A DNA stretch of 64,000 nt, taken from Prochilodus magdalenae. Taxonomy: Eukaryota; Chordata; Actinopteri; Characiformes; Prochilodontidae. The stretch covers positions 496,001-560,000 of the forward strand of contig JAMWET010003186.1 of the NCBI GenBank assembly GCA_024036415.1. The letters run 5' to 3'. The notes under the pieces are model-generated. The model made no database searches and was not told the origin of the DNA. It saw only the letters and a program-made list of their open reading frames with translations. Shown piece after piece: positions 34,156 to 46,419 of the stretch. Position numbers and translations under genes: made by a program. Each line of letters begins with the position of its first letter. The first letter of the stretch is position 1.

Positions 34156-34400
34156 ATGTTAAAAACACATAGTTTGTCAGTACTTAATTTAATGTATTGC
34201 TTCATGCAACTAACTGACATTAACTATTTAAAGATGTAATTGCATTTAAATAGTTGGGCAAAACAAAAGTAAAACCCTAGACATCTTCGCAATTCTCTCT
34301 CTAGCATCCCTTTGCTCGTAAAGAACAGATGAGTTTTGAGTAACTGTAGCCAATCAAAGTCCCTGAGGTCTTGCAATGCCCAGACGTAAACATATTTCAC
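34156..34400. other. No feature recognised
   Basis: AT-rich lead-in to the exon candidate at 34403. Its acceptor lacks a strong pyrimidine tract. Confidence 0.5.
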
Positions 34401-34402
34401 AG

Positions 34403-34597
34403 ATGTACCAAAACCCCCTCCAGGCCTTCGCCTGCACTTTTGGATGTGGAGTCCTTCAGGCACTCTGCTCCACTTCCCAAGCCCATTCCTCTGAGTGCCC
34501 ATCAAGTGTTGATATCACACCTTCATGAAGCACTGGCAGACCTACAAAGCCTTAATAGCAGAGCGGAGGAAGACATAACGGAAACATGGATTCAAGG
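34403..34597 (+). other. Candidate coding exon, helical/coiled-coil-like, unidentified gene
   Basis: The open stretch is bounded by an acceptor-like CATATTTCACAG (ending 34402) and a strong donor GTGAGA (34598). The length of 195 nt is a multiple of three, with phase 2 at both ends. The frame reads ...TPSRPSPALLDVESFRHSAP... and then a charged helix with HQVLISHLHEALADLQSLNS and RAEED. Heptad-like Leu spacing suggests a coiled coil, as in centrosomal or cytoskeletal proteins, but I do not recognise the protein. The in-frame stop comes immediately after the donor, as expected if the exon ends there. No partner exon is found nearby; neighbours would lie in flanking introns. The acceptor is weak, so chance remains possible. 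Confidence 0.38.
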
Positions 34598-34939
34598 GTG
34601 AGACTCCAGACTGCAGGTGGTGGAGGATTTCACAACAGAGAGTCTGCTCGTAGTAGACAGTTTAAGTAGACTTAAGCACATCTGCTTTTAACCACTGAAA
34701 GCATGCATGTCAAAATTCTTTTTCTTCAAGCTCCCCTACCCTTTGGACAGATAAGGCAGCTTTATATTCTTCTTTTTAAGGTAGAAGCGTTACATCATTG
34801 AAGTCACTTTCTCTCAGATTTAATGACTTACTTCCACTATACACAGACATGCTTGACAATGACCCCATAAGCACAAAAGAATCATTTTTGTGAAGGGCAG
34901 CTTGAACTTTCGAAGCACTGCCATCTAGGTCACGTCAAC

Positions 34940-35045
34940 AATTCAACAACACTCTTAGCAAAAAAGGTGCAAATTATGCTTTTGAGTGATGCCATAAAAA
35001 CACTTCTGGTTCTCTGAAGAACTACACGGTTCTTTAAATACACAC
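34940..35045. repeat. MITE fragment ('CACTCTTAGCAAAAAAGGTGC ... GGTTCTTTAAA')
   Basis: Same word set as the fragments near 10.99, 28.8-29.5 and 39.0 kb. Confidence 0.5.
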
Positions 35046-35599
35046 ATACAAATGATTTTACAATGTTCTACAAGTATGTTAAGCCATGTGATCATTAACG
35101 GTGAGTTGGCTGAGTTGCAGGATGCTTTAGACTCCACTCAAGTGCAATTTAGTTGCACATATTATTGCCATTGAATGCATTCATTCAGTCATTAAATTCT
35201 TGTCTCCATTGTCTACATAAAAAGTATGTGACTTTGGTTGGGGTGAATTTGTATTTGCCCATTTACAGCTTTGTGATTTGAACCTAGAAATAAATTAGCA
35301 GTTTTTTGGGTGAGCTAATGAATAATTTGATTTGCTGGTTTACATCAAAGCACTGCAACGATCAGACAGAAGCAACAGACAAACAGGAATTAAATGAAGC
35401 CCTGTGTAAATACACTTGATCATGATGCTATTTATTAGCTATGCTAGTTTCTTGAGGCTTGCTAGTAGCTGACGTTACCTATACTAGCTACTCGGCTTTT
35501 AATCTCAGCAACAATACAAAGCAAATTAAAGTTGTTACTCGCTATGAAATTTTCACCTTAAGAAAGTTAGTACCTTAAATAGATAGTAAGTTAAAGATT

Positions 35600-35897
35600 A
35601 CACACCTGACCTGGCGATGTGGCTGGTAGCAGCAGGGGCTACTTTGGGAATCATGTCCGAACATGTCGGTGCTACACCTGTCTGTTTACTGTGTCTAATG
35701 TCTGTTTAATTTATCGGATTTATTGTATGGTTTCTATTTTAAATTTTGTTTACACACTCGTATGTCTGCATGTTTGCACTTTCTGTTCTATTGTTCCATG
35801 TTGCACCTTGTTCCTGGAGGGACATAATTTTACTCCACTGTGTACTTGTACATGAATGCAATAAGAATAAAAGCCTCTTCACTGGACTTGAATGAAC
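35600..35897 (+). mobile_element. L2-type LINE 3' tail
   Basis: The sequence 'GTTGCACCTTGTTCCTGGAGGGACATAATTTTACTCCACTGTGTACTTGTACATG', followed by 'AATGCAATAAGAATAAAAGCC...ACTTGAATGA', matches the usual end of L2/CR1-like fish LINEs ('TGCACC..GG.CCTGAGG.AC..TTT.....CTGTGTAC..', then 'AATGACAATAAA...TTGACTTGA'). Coding sequence is absent. Confidence 0.7.
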
Positions 35898-35899
35898 AA

Positions 35900-36895
35900 A
35901 CACTGGATAACATTCACACAGCATGACTTCTACTTACAGGTGGTTGTTAAGGTTGTAATGTTAGTAAAGGTGACACTGCCCCTCTCTTCAATCTCTTTAG
36001 TGTCAAGTGCTAAATGAACTCTACTCAATATTGTCCAAGGTTTGAGAAAAGGTCCTGAATTAAATATGCAAAATAAAAATCTAACACTTTGAATAAAAGC
36101 TGTTCAGGATCATGGTAAAGATGTGGGAGCTAAAACTGGCTTTCTATTGTTCCACCTTAAATGGTGCCACAGTTACATTTTGGTGATTTATAAGGCAGAA
36201 TGTTTAGCATGTTATAATAGCATTTAGAGTAGAACATTCAATAAAGACACTGGAAAACACGAAGTCACAGTTTAAAATCAACATCAACCATTCCCACTGA
36301 AAGTCCTGTTCTTTGGAACGGGTATGAAATGTTCTGGTTTCGTCTTTACAGCCTGGAACTGTACAGTTCTACATATAGTCCGTCATGTCAGGATTGTTCT
36401 GTTTAGGTTTGTGAATTTACCTATATGTTGCTCTCTGTTGCAAATGCGAGATTTCTCTAACAGTGTTTGAGGTTCACAGTATGTCAGTTCCATGTACCAA
36501 ACGTCGTCCTTGGTTGTTTTGGCTTCTGTGTCTCCTAATGGTACTGTGTCTACCACGATTTTCATGGTATCACAAGGGTAACAATTTAAAATAGACAATT
36601 GTTGTAGGTTTATTTCCATATTTCCATATAAACAAATTTTTTAAAGATTAATTTAATTTCATTTAAATTCATAAAGGTCCTTTATATAACTGGCACAATG
36701 TATAGGTTCTATACTTCTGATTTTTTCCTAGAACTCTATGTTAATGCCAGAAAGAGTAAAGGACCAGTTTTGAGTCCAAGGAGGATTTTACCAATGAGAG
36801 ACTTGGGCAGTGTCCCTGATAAATAAGGTGAAGATTGTTTGTTTACTCGGTGAGTGACAAGGGGGAGAGGAGTGGCCAAGGGGAACAGATGGACA
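35900..36895. other. No gene seen
   Basis: Unique AT-rich sequence; possible short MITE words (TTTAAAG, AAAGGTCC) at about 36640-36680. Confidence 0.5.
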
Positions 36896-36899
36896 GGGT

Positions 36900-37790
36900 C
36901 TTCGTAGGGGTTCAGCTGCACTTCAGCTGCAAAGCTGTTTCACCTCACCGAGGGGTTTGACAAAGTCAGAGACACCCTCTCGTGTGCTTCTTTCTCCTGA
37001 TGGTTGGAAATGAGCTCGGGCAGTCCCCCACCATGCTCGGATCTGTCAGCCTGATTGGTGCCTCAGCAACACCTCACACTTGTGTTTGACCAGAGGACTC
37101 TGACAATCATGACAAGCAAATCAGCCTCCTCTCCCACACAAATCACTCCTGGACACCAGCCTTGCCGTGCCAGGGAGGGTTAGCAGCCCATGGCTGATGA
37201 GGCCTACTTGCTCTTTGCTGCACTCCACAGCTCCGAGGGACCACTCGACTATTTTGAGCTGAATACCAGGGGACGATTTCCACCCTTGTCCGTCACCTAA
37301 ACAGCTTTGCTGACATTTTTAATTGTAAGGTGACACGATTGCACAAGGGGAATATTTAGTAACTGGTAAACAGCCAGGGTCAGATGGCAGCTATAATAAA
37401 ATTTGTAATGATCATGCATTTCAGCAAAGGCAAACAAAGGGAGGCTATAGCTGTGAGGAACACGGCATGAAAGAGTAGCCTCAGTATGTGTGTATGCAAT
37501 GGGGAAATTCCTCAGGGCTAAGAATTACTTAGAGATTATTTAGACAGAAACACATCATAGAATAAAGCAATGAAATGCCCATGATAGCCCAATTATTAGT
37601 GTTCAGATGGAGATGTAACCAGGACTGCATACAGAGATCTTTTTTTCCTCTCCTGCCTTTAATGCTTTCCAAGATTTCTGCCATGGGGATAACCTTGCTG
37701 GAGAGTAAGCAACTTAATAATTGTGCAAACCCACAAGGCCATAACTACAGCCTTCTCTCGCACTGTAGGAAAATTCACTAAAAGGGCTCA
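36900..37790. promoter_or_regulatory. Candidate conserved non-coding block
   Basis: 36930-37330 is notably GC-balanced and repeat-free ('CAGTCCCCCACCATGCTCGG', 'GCCTCAGCAACACCTCACAC'). 37370-37760 carries 'GGCAGCTATAATAAAATTTG' and 'AACTTAATAATTGTGC'. No coding frame is credible. Confidence 0.35.
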
Positions 37791-37864
37791 TTTGCAACAA
37801 AGCAAGCTTTGATTAATGAGTAGAGACACACCCCATCTCTTTGATGCTACAGTTGATTATGTAT

Positions 37865-37930
37865 TCAGTTCAATTCAATACGATCTTATTGTCATTGGGC
37901 GTGCAATAGTGTACAGCATAAGGCCATGCA
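37865..37930 (-). mobile_element. Inverted L2-type LINE 3' tail fragment
   Basis: The complement of 'TTCAATTCAATACGATCTTATTGTCATTGGGCG' reads CCAATGACAATAAGAT...ATTGAATTGAA, the common L2 tail. Confidence 0.6.
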
Positions 37931-37934
37931 TTCA

Positions 37935-38990
37935 GACTATTGTCTGGTGTAGATGGGATAGTAATGGAATACATGTAACAGCATTAATGTATTCAGCCTA
38001 CAGATAAATGTGAGGCATCCTGTTACAGAAACTGATGACCTATTGTCGACAGGAGGTTTTTTTGTTTAACCATTACTGTTGCTCATTTTTGCTAGTTTCT
38101 CTAGGGCAATGTTATGGTAGCATAAAGCAAACTGTGCTGTACATTAAATGGCACTAATGGCAATATTTGAAGCTTTTAATACATTGACGTAGCATAATAC
38201 TTACTTCATACGTTGTAGCTTTAAAGTTGGATACTTAAGTGAATGTTTACACCTTATAAGCGCATACGGAAGGAGCCGGTTTTCTTTCTTTCGATGAACC
38301 AAAAATAGTTAAGTGCTAAGTGCAAAGTTCCCTTGTGGGGAACTTCCAGTTTAGGTGTCATATGTGATTTAACATATTACTATAGTTTAACTACAGAATG
38401 ACAATGCGCAGATTTATCACCTTTGCATTTGATTTACTGTATTTCTATGTAGTGCTGACGCTAATCTACTTCTTAATTCACACCTCGCCTGTGGTTCTGT
38501 AATGCACTTAGTAAAACATGACCAGGCAAACCTCCTTTTGGCGGACCGCCATCAGTTACACAGTGTTTGTCATACAGGTGTCTTTGGGATTTCATCAATG
38601 GGGAGCCTAAAACACATATCTTACTGATATGAAGCCCTTGAGACATAAATCACTTACATGTTTACTTTGTTTACATGTGGGTGGTGTTATAGTGGTGCTG
38701 AAATAGCTTTGATGCTTCATATCGATGTCTTTGTTTGCATGTGTTTGTGTTGTGTTAAGCTGTGTTACAGGAAAATGTAGGGCAGAGCTAATAAATGCAA
38801 AAACTCTACATATTACAGGTTCAGTGACTCTCAGGTTAACATCTATATAGTGAAAAACAAATGAATTAAATAGAATATAAATAGATCATATTCACGCAGG
38901 TCATTAAAAGTCTCTTGATAATCTGATCAAGCTATTCAGATGCTTCATTGTTGCTACAGTGTAGATATGTTGCTAAGAGTCTGTTGAGCA
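37935..38990. other. No feature recognised
   Basis: AT-rich unique sequence; only short frames. Confidence 0.5.
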
Positions 38991-38994
38991 TCTA

Positions 38995-39090
38995 TTTCCA
39001 CTCCACATAAAGTGTCACCAGAATCTTCTAGTGGAGGGTTCTTTTAGCAACCATTTTTGGAGAACCTTTTTAATATAACAAGAAGATTTT
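38995..39090. repeat. MITE fragment with GGTTCTTTTAGCAACC...AGAACCTTTTT
   Basis: 'TAGTGGAGGGTTCTTTTAGCAACCATTTTTGGAGAACC' is another variant of the AAAGAACC palindromic family. Confidence 0.45.
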
Positions 39091-39342
39091 ATACTGGAGC
39101 CACTGATGCATGCCATGAAGCATTTCAATACATGTAGTTTTAAGAACCTGCAGTATCATAGTAGCAGGTGTTCAAATGTCAGGCCTTACAGTACAAAATG
39201 CAGTTTTTGCCAAACCTCCCCCACGTACTCCCTCTCACTGTACCAAACTATGCTAGTATTCCTGTATGGAGAAGTGATCCTTCTCCTGCACCACCTGACT
39301 GCACCGCACAAGAATTTAAATAGTGGCTGTTATGAAAGCAGA

Positions 39343-39732
39343 CTAAATCGGTGAGCACTTTTCATGGACCCATTTCAGAGCACAGCTCCAGACTGAAGAA
39401 GCAATGTTTGGCCTTGGTTTTTTAGATAGAGAGGGAGACGAAATAGTCTTGAGTACCAGGCTATAAAACCTATAAATAAAATCGAAATAGCAGAATAGAC
39501 CTAATAGGCCTAATATTTCTACCACAGATGCTAATAGCTGCTTAATGTCGGTGCTATAATTGTGCTCAGCCCATTTACTGGGCTCTGTCAGTGAGAATGT
39601 GCTCAGAGAACAGAAACAGAAAGCCAGAGGAACCATCAGGTAACTGAAGGCCGAAAAGATAATGTTTCCAGCTTCTATATGCCACCAATCCAGGCATTCT
39701 TTTTTGTGTAGGTATCTGTAATTATGCACCAT
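39343..39732 (-). other. Unexplained 129-codon open frame
   Basis: The frame starts with ATG at 39732 and ends at a TAG at 39343. It contains two hydrophobic stretches (around residues 25-45 and 68-92), so it would look membrane-associated if made. There is no family resemblance and no splice or promoter signal, and the surrounding 39.5-39.95 kb has the texture of a non-coding conserved block. I treat it as unproven and most likely chance. Confidence 0.15.
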
Positions 39733-40740
39733 GTTGCTTTTTTTTTTAGCACTTTCACAATATCCTCCATGCAGTAAAATGATCTATTCAGACGCACTGA
39801 GAGAACACAAAGAACACTGTAGTTTCCTGCTGATTGGTTCTGAACTGCGGCAGAGCTTTAGTCATTCTGCTGAAAGCTTTCTTCTGCTGTCCTTCTGTGC
39901 AGAAGGCTCCAGGGAGCTCTCGCTGCCCACTGGCCCTCTGGGAATAATGTCTCTACACTAACCTGTGAGAGAGAAGGTTCAGGGGGTAATTAAAGCCAAA
40001 TATTAAAAGTTGGTCTGGCATCCAGGGGTGAAATTTCAGATCAATGAAAGCCAGAATGAGGGCCACTGTTTCCTGCCCGGGGCATCGTCCACCTCACACT
40101 GTGCCATGCAAACACTAGTACTGTGATTTCCTCTCCAGGGGGAGACTAACTGTTACACAAATAACACTACCCTACTTACGGAGCTTATTGAGGTATTAAA
40201 GCTGCAGTATTGATGTTTTTAAAAAGTAGAATACTGAATCAATATGAAACAACTGATGCTAATCTCCCTGTTAAGATGAAAACAATCATTTAGTTAGAGT
40301 TGACAGATCAGATGTTCTGGTAGTTTTTTTGATCACTACCATCTTCATGTATTCATGCCACATGCTACAGCAGGTTCTGCTCAATGATTAGCTGTCTGTT
40401 GCAAAATCGACATTATGCTGAGGAAGATATGATTACAATATTGGATTATTTATTTATTAATTAACTCATATTATCCATTTATTCATTTATAACTTTTTTA
40501 ATTCATTCGCATCCTCACAGGAAATGTCCTTAACTAAGTTCTTTGAATAGTCTTTCAATGTGCTCACAATCATCAGATTTATTGGCTGTTTATTGGCAAA
40601 GGGGCCCAAAGCATGAACGTCATTAAGAAAGTGTGTTTTTTTTTCTTTTTGTTTCAATGCAATTCTACATTTCCACAAAAGAGGTCTCAGAATCCGCAGA
40701 TTTTATATAGTATGTAGCTTTAAGGAAATGGTCCCAAGTC
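39733..40740. other. No gene seen; possible short conserved stretch
   Basis: 39770-40130 is GC-balanced and repeat-free. 40440-40500 is TTTA-rich. Confidence 0.35.
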
Positions 40741-40741
40741 T

Positions 40742-40860
40742 TCCTCCTGCAGTACATCCTGCAGTGCATTGCACAATTTGCCACACTTGCTCCAGCTAAT
40801 CAAACTCTTACCAAGTCCCTGATTTGTTGGATCAGATGTTTTAGAGTGTAGTAAGGGGTG
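40742..40860. repeat. MITE-like fragment with 'CCAGCTAATCAAACTC...TTGTTGGATCAGATGTTTTAG'
   Basis: This is the central part of the 'CACCTGATTCAACTAATCA...TGATTAGTTGGATCAGGTG' family of inverted-repeat fish elements, related to copies at 19.9 and 61.4 kb. Confidence 0.5.
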
Positions 40861-40864
40861 CGGC

Positions 40865-42955
40865 GGTGCAGCTTATTGAATACAGGTTGCAACTAAACGC
40901 AAAAAGTAGACTACAGTAGTACTACAGTAGGAGACCACTGCTTTATACAAATGTCGGCCAAAAATAAGCACATACTTTACTGAATATTATTTTAATAGAG
41001 TATCATCAGTTCTAACATTTTAGACTGATTATGCTAATTCACACTGGTTCATTCCAGACATGATGTTGATGTTTGTCTCTAAGCTAAAAGCTAAAAGTGC
41101 TTTTATGTCTGTGTTGTTTGGACTATGGTTAAACTTTCATTCAAGCCAGAATCTGCATTTTCTTCATAAAGAAGTGTCAGTTAGTGATGCTAAAAGCCAC
41201 ATGACTGTAAAAGTAATATCACAGACAGCAGCGCAGCTGTTTCAGAAAACAGTTTTATTTGCTCCAGGAGTTCAAAACAACTGTCGCTGCAAATCATGGC
41301 AGAAAAACATGGCTATTAAAAGAAGTGTTATTGCATGGTGTTTATGCAATTTATGGTGATTATGTTTGCCTCTATGGGGCGATAACTGCTATCTCTCATA
41401 AAAAAAAAAGGCATATGAAAACGCAATGCAGCCAGCAAGTCCTGAAAATGCAAATTCAACAATAAATGACATGGAGCCACTTCAGAGGGCTGACATCACC
41501 AGCTCATGCCAAGCCTGAACAGTAAGGCTGAAAATAAGTAAGGGACGGGTAATTCTTTTGGGTTAAGGTGATGTTACCTTAATGCCTTAAAGGCATTTCT
41601 TATAACAGTACTGCAATAAGCACATACTTTAGAATAGCATGTACCAAGCTGTATAATGTGTTTGCGTGGACGGTAAAGAAGTTTGTTTTGACTCCTGGTC
41701 TGTGGTGGTTCTACACAAACAATAATAATGGTATAAATATGTTAATAATAATAAATAGTGGTGATAATACTGGGACATAGTGAGGCTGTGTATAACCCTG
41801 CACTAATCCTGCATACTGTTTCTCATTTACCTCAGGCTAGAAACAGATTGACCAAGACTTTACCTCCCCATATGTTCAAACTAGGCCACTCCTGTCTAAT
41901 AACCTGCTATTCTTTGACATGCATCATGATCTGGGCTCACTATGTCTCGGTGTGTCCACCAACAGAGACTGAAGTGTCACTCACACTTGCCGAGTGATCC
42001 GGGTGTGTTCCCTGATGGGTCAAGCTGGAGTGTGAACACAAAAGCCCACAGCGAAGGGTCAGCACCTCGCCTGATGGCTTTTGGCAATACACCACATGCC
42101 TGATGAGGTTTTCATGGAACACTGCATGGCAGGGTTAATGGCTTGCAGTGGCAGAAACTACCAAAATGAATTTTACACAAAGCTGAGCAAGCATTATCAC
42201 AGCAGCGTTATTGCACTCTCTCTATTTCTTTTTTCCCCAGATGTCCACATGGGACTTTTTAGGAAGTTTTATATACCAAATGTAACCTGAATTCCATATT
42301 ACCACATTCTAGCTGATTGTTATCCTTGAGAATTCTTTACACCATGGATATAAATAAATGATCTCAGTTCTTATTTCTGGCTGTGCTGTACCTTACCTAA
42401 AAAGCTGTCCAGTCTGAGACACTATTTTGACATGAGTGAGTGGAGCTAAACTGCAGTAGACTGAAAAGCCAACTATATATAAATGTGTTGTTTTTCATGA
42501 CAAAAAGACATTTCACAAAGACAATACATTTAAAATGGACTGCTTTTCCAGCTTATGTTTAAAGAATGTCATGTTTTCATGACATGAGTCTTTTAAACAC
42601 TGCTTGGCTGCTGGAGACTTTGACAACTCATACATTTGAATGCAGAGGCTTGTTGACTTCCTAAGGGAAAGTAAGTTACACAAGTTAACACACAGAGAAC
42701 GAGTGTAGCATTCCTTAAAAAAGGAAGATGGAAAATATAAGATGTGCAACAACATTTGCACAGGCAACATTTCATCTTGTTTTATGCTTTTCAGTATGTA
42801 AAATTAAGCATTTTATTAAAACTACTACTAAGCTCACTGGACAAGAAATTGGTCAGTTAGAGTGTATACGGTGGTAGTAGCTTCAGGCTGTAGATGGCGT
42901 TGCATGAGGGTGATCAGACTATAAAACCTGGCGGGTGGAAATGCTGGAATTTATA
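40865..42955. other. No gene seen
   Basis: Unique sequence. An A-run lies at 41399-41409 and a TTAATAATAA patch at about 41740. The 99-codon frame at 41060-41359 has no motif. Confidence 0.5.
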
Positions 42956-43019
42956 GATTGATAAGAGGTGGTACAGTGTAGTGAATGTCACGTTCAATGG
43001 GTGGGAAATGGGTTGCAAA

Positions 43020-43475
43020 GCAAAAAGGAGTGATTACATTTGGGCATGTCAAAGGACACAGCGTGAAAGAAGTAGCTGAATTTGCAGGGGTATGGAAGTG
43101 TACAGTCATAGGGGTCTACCAGCAGTAGCTAAAATCCCAGTCTACAGGAAATTCTCCTCAAAGCTGTGCCAGGGAAGGCATCTTCCAAATCCGGCCCAGC
43201 TGTGAAATTCTTAAAGTGTGGCTAAACACTAATGTGGTTTATATCCAGAAACTTGTCTAGTCAAAATCGAACTGCAACTGTAATTCATTCTCGTGGAGAA
43301 ATTACATGGTATGTTTTAGTCACAGGTGATTAATGCTTTGTTGGGTAAGCTTATATAAACTACAATAGTTAACTACAATAGAAGTACCAAAGTGTGTTAA
43401 CATCTATTTACTTAGAAAATCAACCAAACAAATAACTCGACCAGGAATGACTAGACTTTTGCATGCAACCGTGAA
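43020..43475 (+). mobile_element. Tc1-like transposon remnant
   Basis: GHSVKEVAEFAGV at about 43050-43090 resembles the 'G-x-S-x-(R/K)-E-(I/V)-A-x-x-x-G-V-x-x-S-T-V' HTH of Tc1-like transposases. The sequence ends near 43440-43475 with 'GACCAGGAATGACTAGACTTTTGCATGCAACCGTG', the usual right terminus ('CTTTTGCATGCAAC(T/C)GT'). The bulk of the transposase is missing. Confidence 0.55.
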
Positions 43476-44400
43476 TAAAACATTAAAATATAAACTCCAT
43501 CCTAATACAGCACACAGGCCCTTAATACACTCTGTTTCAAACTTCTGATCCTGTTTTCATTGTTCTTAGGAGTGGCAGGTCCTGAAACAGTGCTGAAACC
43601 TGTGGGGCGGGCAGTGGGTGTGGTCTGGGGCTGCAGCCCCCTAAGCACCTCCGCATTCTGTGTTCCCAGCAACGACTCATAACCTTTGAGTTAAATACTT
43701 CCTCTGGGTATGAACTCCCTTTGCTTCGGCTCATGACCAGGTTTACTACTCTGAAAAGTCATTCCTGCCTCTAAAGGCTGAAGTGCGAATGGAGGAGTGC
43801 TTGTAAAGTCTTGCTGCACTGCTGTGTTGATCAGTATTGTTCTTTATACTCTACAGTGTTTTGTTGTGTGAGATGGACTGAAGTTCCAGTGGGGACCATT
43901 TTGGTGGAAGCTAATAAATAAACCAGCATAAGCAGCAGCGACAGGAAAGAAGAATAATTTGGGCAGAAGTTGATCTTGGCATGAATATGAGCGAGGGAGT
44001 GGCATGTGAGGGAAATGAGATGGTAACTATTCTCCTATTCTCTCACCCTTTTGCCACAGACACTGCGGATCTATGAGAGAGAGTGAGCCTTGTTGCTAGG
44101 ATACGGAGCATGGCTCTTTAAAGGGAGTGCTGAGGAAAAGAGTGGAGAGAGGGAGGTAGTGAGGGAGGGAGAGAGAGAGAGAATTTCCCAACTGCACTAA
44201 TGGCTTTTCAACCTTGCATTGAAATGGAGCTGATCAATGAAAACAATTACACATACACCAGTTACTACCCCCCCACAACACACACACACAAAGCCCCCCA
44301 CCCCTAATTCCTGTTACCACAGTCTGAAAACATAAATCACAATCCCCATGAATTTTGGGGGGTTCTGATGGTTTATATGAGAGCACAATAAAATACCAAT
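43476..44400. other. No gene seen; GA-rich and C-rich low complexity
   Basis: A GA-rich purine tract lies at 44140-44184, and a C-run/(CA)n/C-run lies at 44267-44304. 'GTTGCTAGGATAC' at about 44092 weakly resembles an RFX X-box but is too degenerate to call. Confidence 0.6.
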
Positions 44401-44409
44401 TACCGATAA

Positions 44410-45110
44410 AACCAACTGTCTGCAAAGGCCCAGCTATTGTTTACATTCTTGTGGACCACCTCATGTTCCTGCTTAGAGGAACCCAATTCCTCTCCTTTCT
44501 CTATTTTTCTCTTTTCAGAAGAAAGAAAAAAAAAATCTGCATTCTCTGATTCCCAAAGTTCTTTTTCCCCAGACAGGCTCCAGCAGCAGGAACAATCACA
44601 CCTGAGATGATAATGGCTGCTGTGCTGAGTGCTGAACTCTGGGGTTCAAAGGGAGGTTTGTTTAAAATGTTTGTGTGACAGGACGGAGGCATCATTAGCC
44701 GGTGGAGCTCGTGCAGACCGCGCTGCTTGGTTCAGAATGTGAAGACCTGCTGATGCCAACAGAAAGCAGCGATGCCTCGCCTCTCTCCCTGCGCTTGATG
44801 TCTCCATCAGGCAGACAATCGATAGATGTATGGCACAGGAAGGCACACTCGTTTTCCACCGAGACCCTGGCAATTCAACAACAGCTTGTTAGTAAAATCT
44901 CTCGACTCAGGGTTGCCATTTGAAGGTGCATTTTTTTGCTTAGTGTTATCTCTTCGCCGAGTTTTATCTGATGAGCTCACCAAATTGAGGCCCCGTGTAA
45001 TCATATTCTCATATTCGGTTCTTGCTAAATTAGAAGCAGACAGGCTGAATTTACATTCTGCCTTTTAACACACATTCCTCCTGTGGCTGGGTCTTGGAGG
45101 ACGTCTGTGG
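44410..45110. promoter_or_regulatory. Candidate conserved non-coding block
   Basis: Repeat-free and GC-balanced across 44560-45080, with 'TGAGATGATAATGGC', 'AGACAATCGATAGATG' and 'GTGTAATCATATTC' sites. Several frames on both strands are open for 60-80 codons in the same place. That is common in GC-balanced conserved non-coding DNA and here has no domain support. Confidence 0.4.
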
Positions 45111-45850
45111 CATAATATTGTCTACTGTGTTATGAGAGAACACAAAGGCTTTTTTCAGCTGTACTAATAGAATACTTCTCATAGAACAGCTTCTGTTGTT
45201 AAGTTCTTCCTGTGGGTCGCTATGACTTTATGACTACATGTACGTGCTTTATATATACAGTAACATGAAAGTCACAAAGTTAAGGCTGTTAAGAGTTAAG
45301 GCTGTTCATTTGAGCAGTATGTGAGCGTAATAAATCATTTCATGTATGTTAGGGTGTTTGTTTAATCATTTCCATGGCTTCTTGAGAAAGCCTAGTACTG
45401 TAGTTATCATCCAGTACCTGCTTTGGCTGATCAATACTTCAGTATGTTAAGTCATGTGTGCTGGTGATAGAATTTAAAATCCATAAATAGGCCAGAGATG
45501 CTGAGGAGAAATCTGGAAACCAACTTTGTTCCTCAAGTTAGCTCACAAGATGTCAAGTATAAGAAAATAAGAATATATAAGAAATTTCTATCACTTTTTA
45601 TTAATGTTTTTCTGGGTTTTTTTTAGCATTTATTGTAATGATGTACACTGCTATACTCATTGCCAACATGACCTTAAATAATACACCTAGGTCCTAGACC
45701 TACCTGACACAGTGTTATTTTGTCAGGTATTTCACATTATTTTGGGTCCTAGAATCTTATTAGCCATGTCTAAAGTCGTGTTCAAAGTCATACACACGTT
45801 CAACAGCTGAATTCTGTATTCCTGTGCATAATAATAACAGGTCTAAGGAA
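45111..45850. other. No feature recognised
   Basis: AT-rich. A 21-bp direct repeat 'AAGTTAAGGCTGTT' / 'GAGTTAAGGCTGTT' occurs at about 45277-45306. Confidence 0.5.
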
Positions 45851-45854
45851 ATAT

Positions 45855-46215
45855 TGACACATTTGAGTATCACAATATTATGTTTTATGATATTGTATTG
45901 ATGGTTGAAGACTTGGTTATTGATGGTAGACAGTGGTAAATTTTGCTTTGTGTTTAAACCCCCAATCCCATCTTAGCAGTGTTCCATTAGACTCTCCCGC
46001 TTCAACATAAACAAGTAGCAAAAGGCCACACTGGCCACCATTAGCAATCCTATGCATATGGTGGTGTGTTTTTAGGCTTTCTAAAATTAGATTTAAAACC
46101 TATATTACCTTGCTTACAGTATCACAATGTATCACACTGTATTTAATTGTGAGCCTTGTATCATGATATGTGTTATATCACAAAGTTCTTGTCAGTACAC
46201 AGTCCTAGTTAAGAT
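45855..46215. mobile_element. MITE with 'GTATCACAAT...ATTGTGAG...TATCATGATA' ends
   Basis: The left 'TGAGTATCACAATATTATG' and the right 'AGTATCACAATGTATCACAC', 'GTATCATGATATGTGTTATATC' and 'AGTACACAGTCCTAG' match a common fish repeat whose ends consist of GTATCGTGATAC-like words. Non-coding. Confidence 0.5.
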
Positions 46216-46329
46216 GCTCACACACCATGCTCAGCCTACTGACATATCTCTGCAGTTCATAGAAAAAACAAGTATGTCCAAGATAGCAACTTTTCAGGAG
46301 AGGTGTTGGAGACATGGAGAGATTTTTTT

Positions 46330-46347
46330 ATTGGACAGCAACGATAT
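46330..46347 (+). repeat. 18-bp word shared with 57761-57778
   Basis: ATTGGACAGCAACGATAT is identical at the two places, and both have GGAGA(T/C)A just upstream. This suggests two copies of one old repeat. Confidence 0.5.
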
Positions 46348-46419
46348 AAGAACCATGTAAATATGTATATAATATAAATAGACTGAAATAGAACCACACA
46401 TACCCTACTTTATTACCTG

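Noticed and set aside
44090..44106. RFX X-box-like GTTGCTAGGATAC
   Set aside because: Too many mismatches to the palindromic consensus, and no transcription start or gene beside it.
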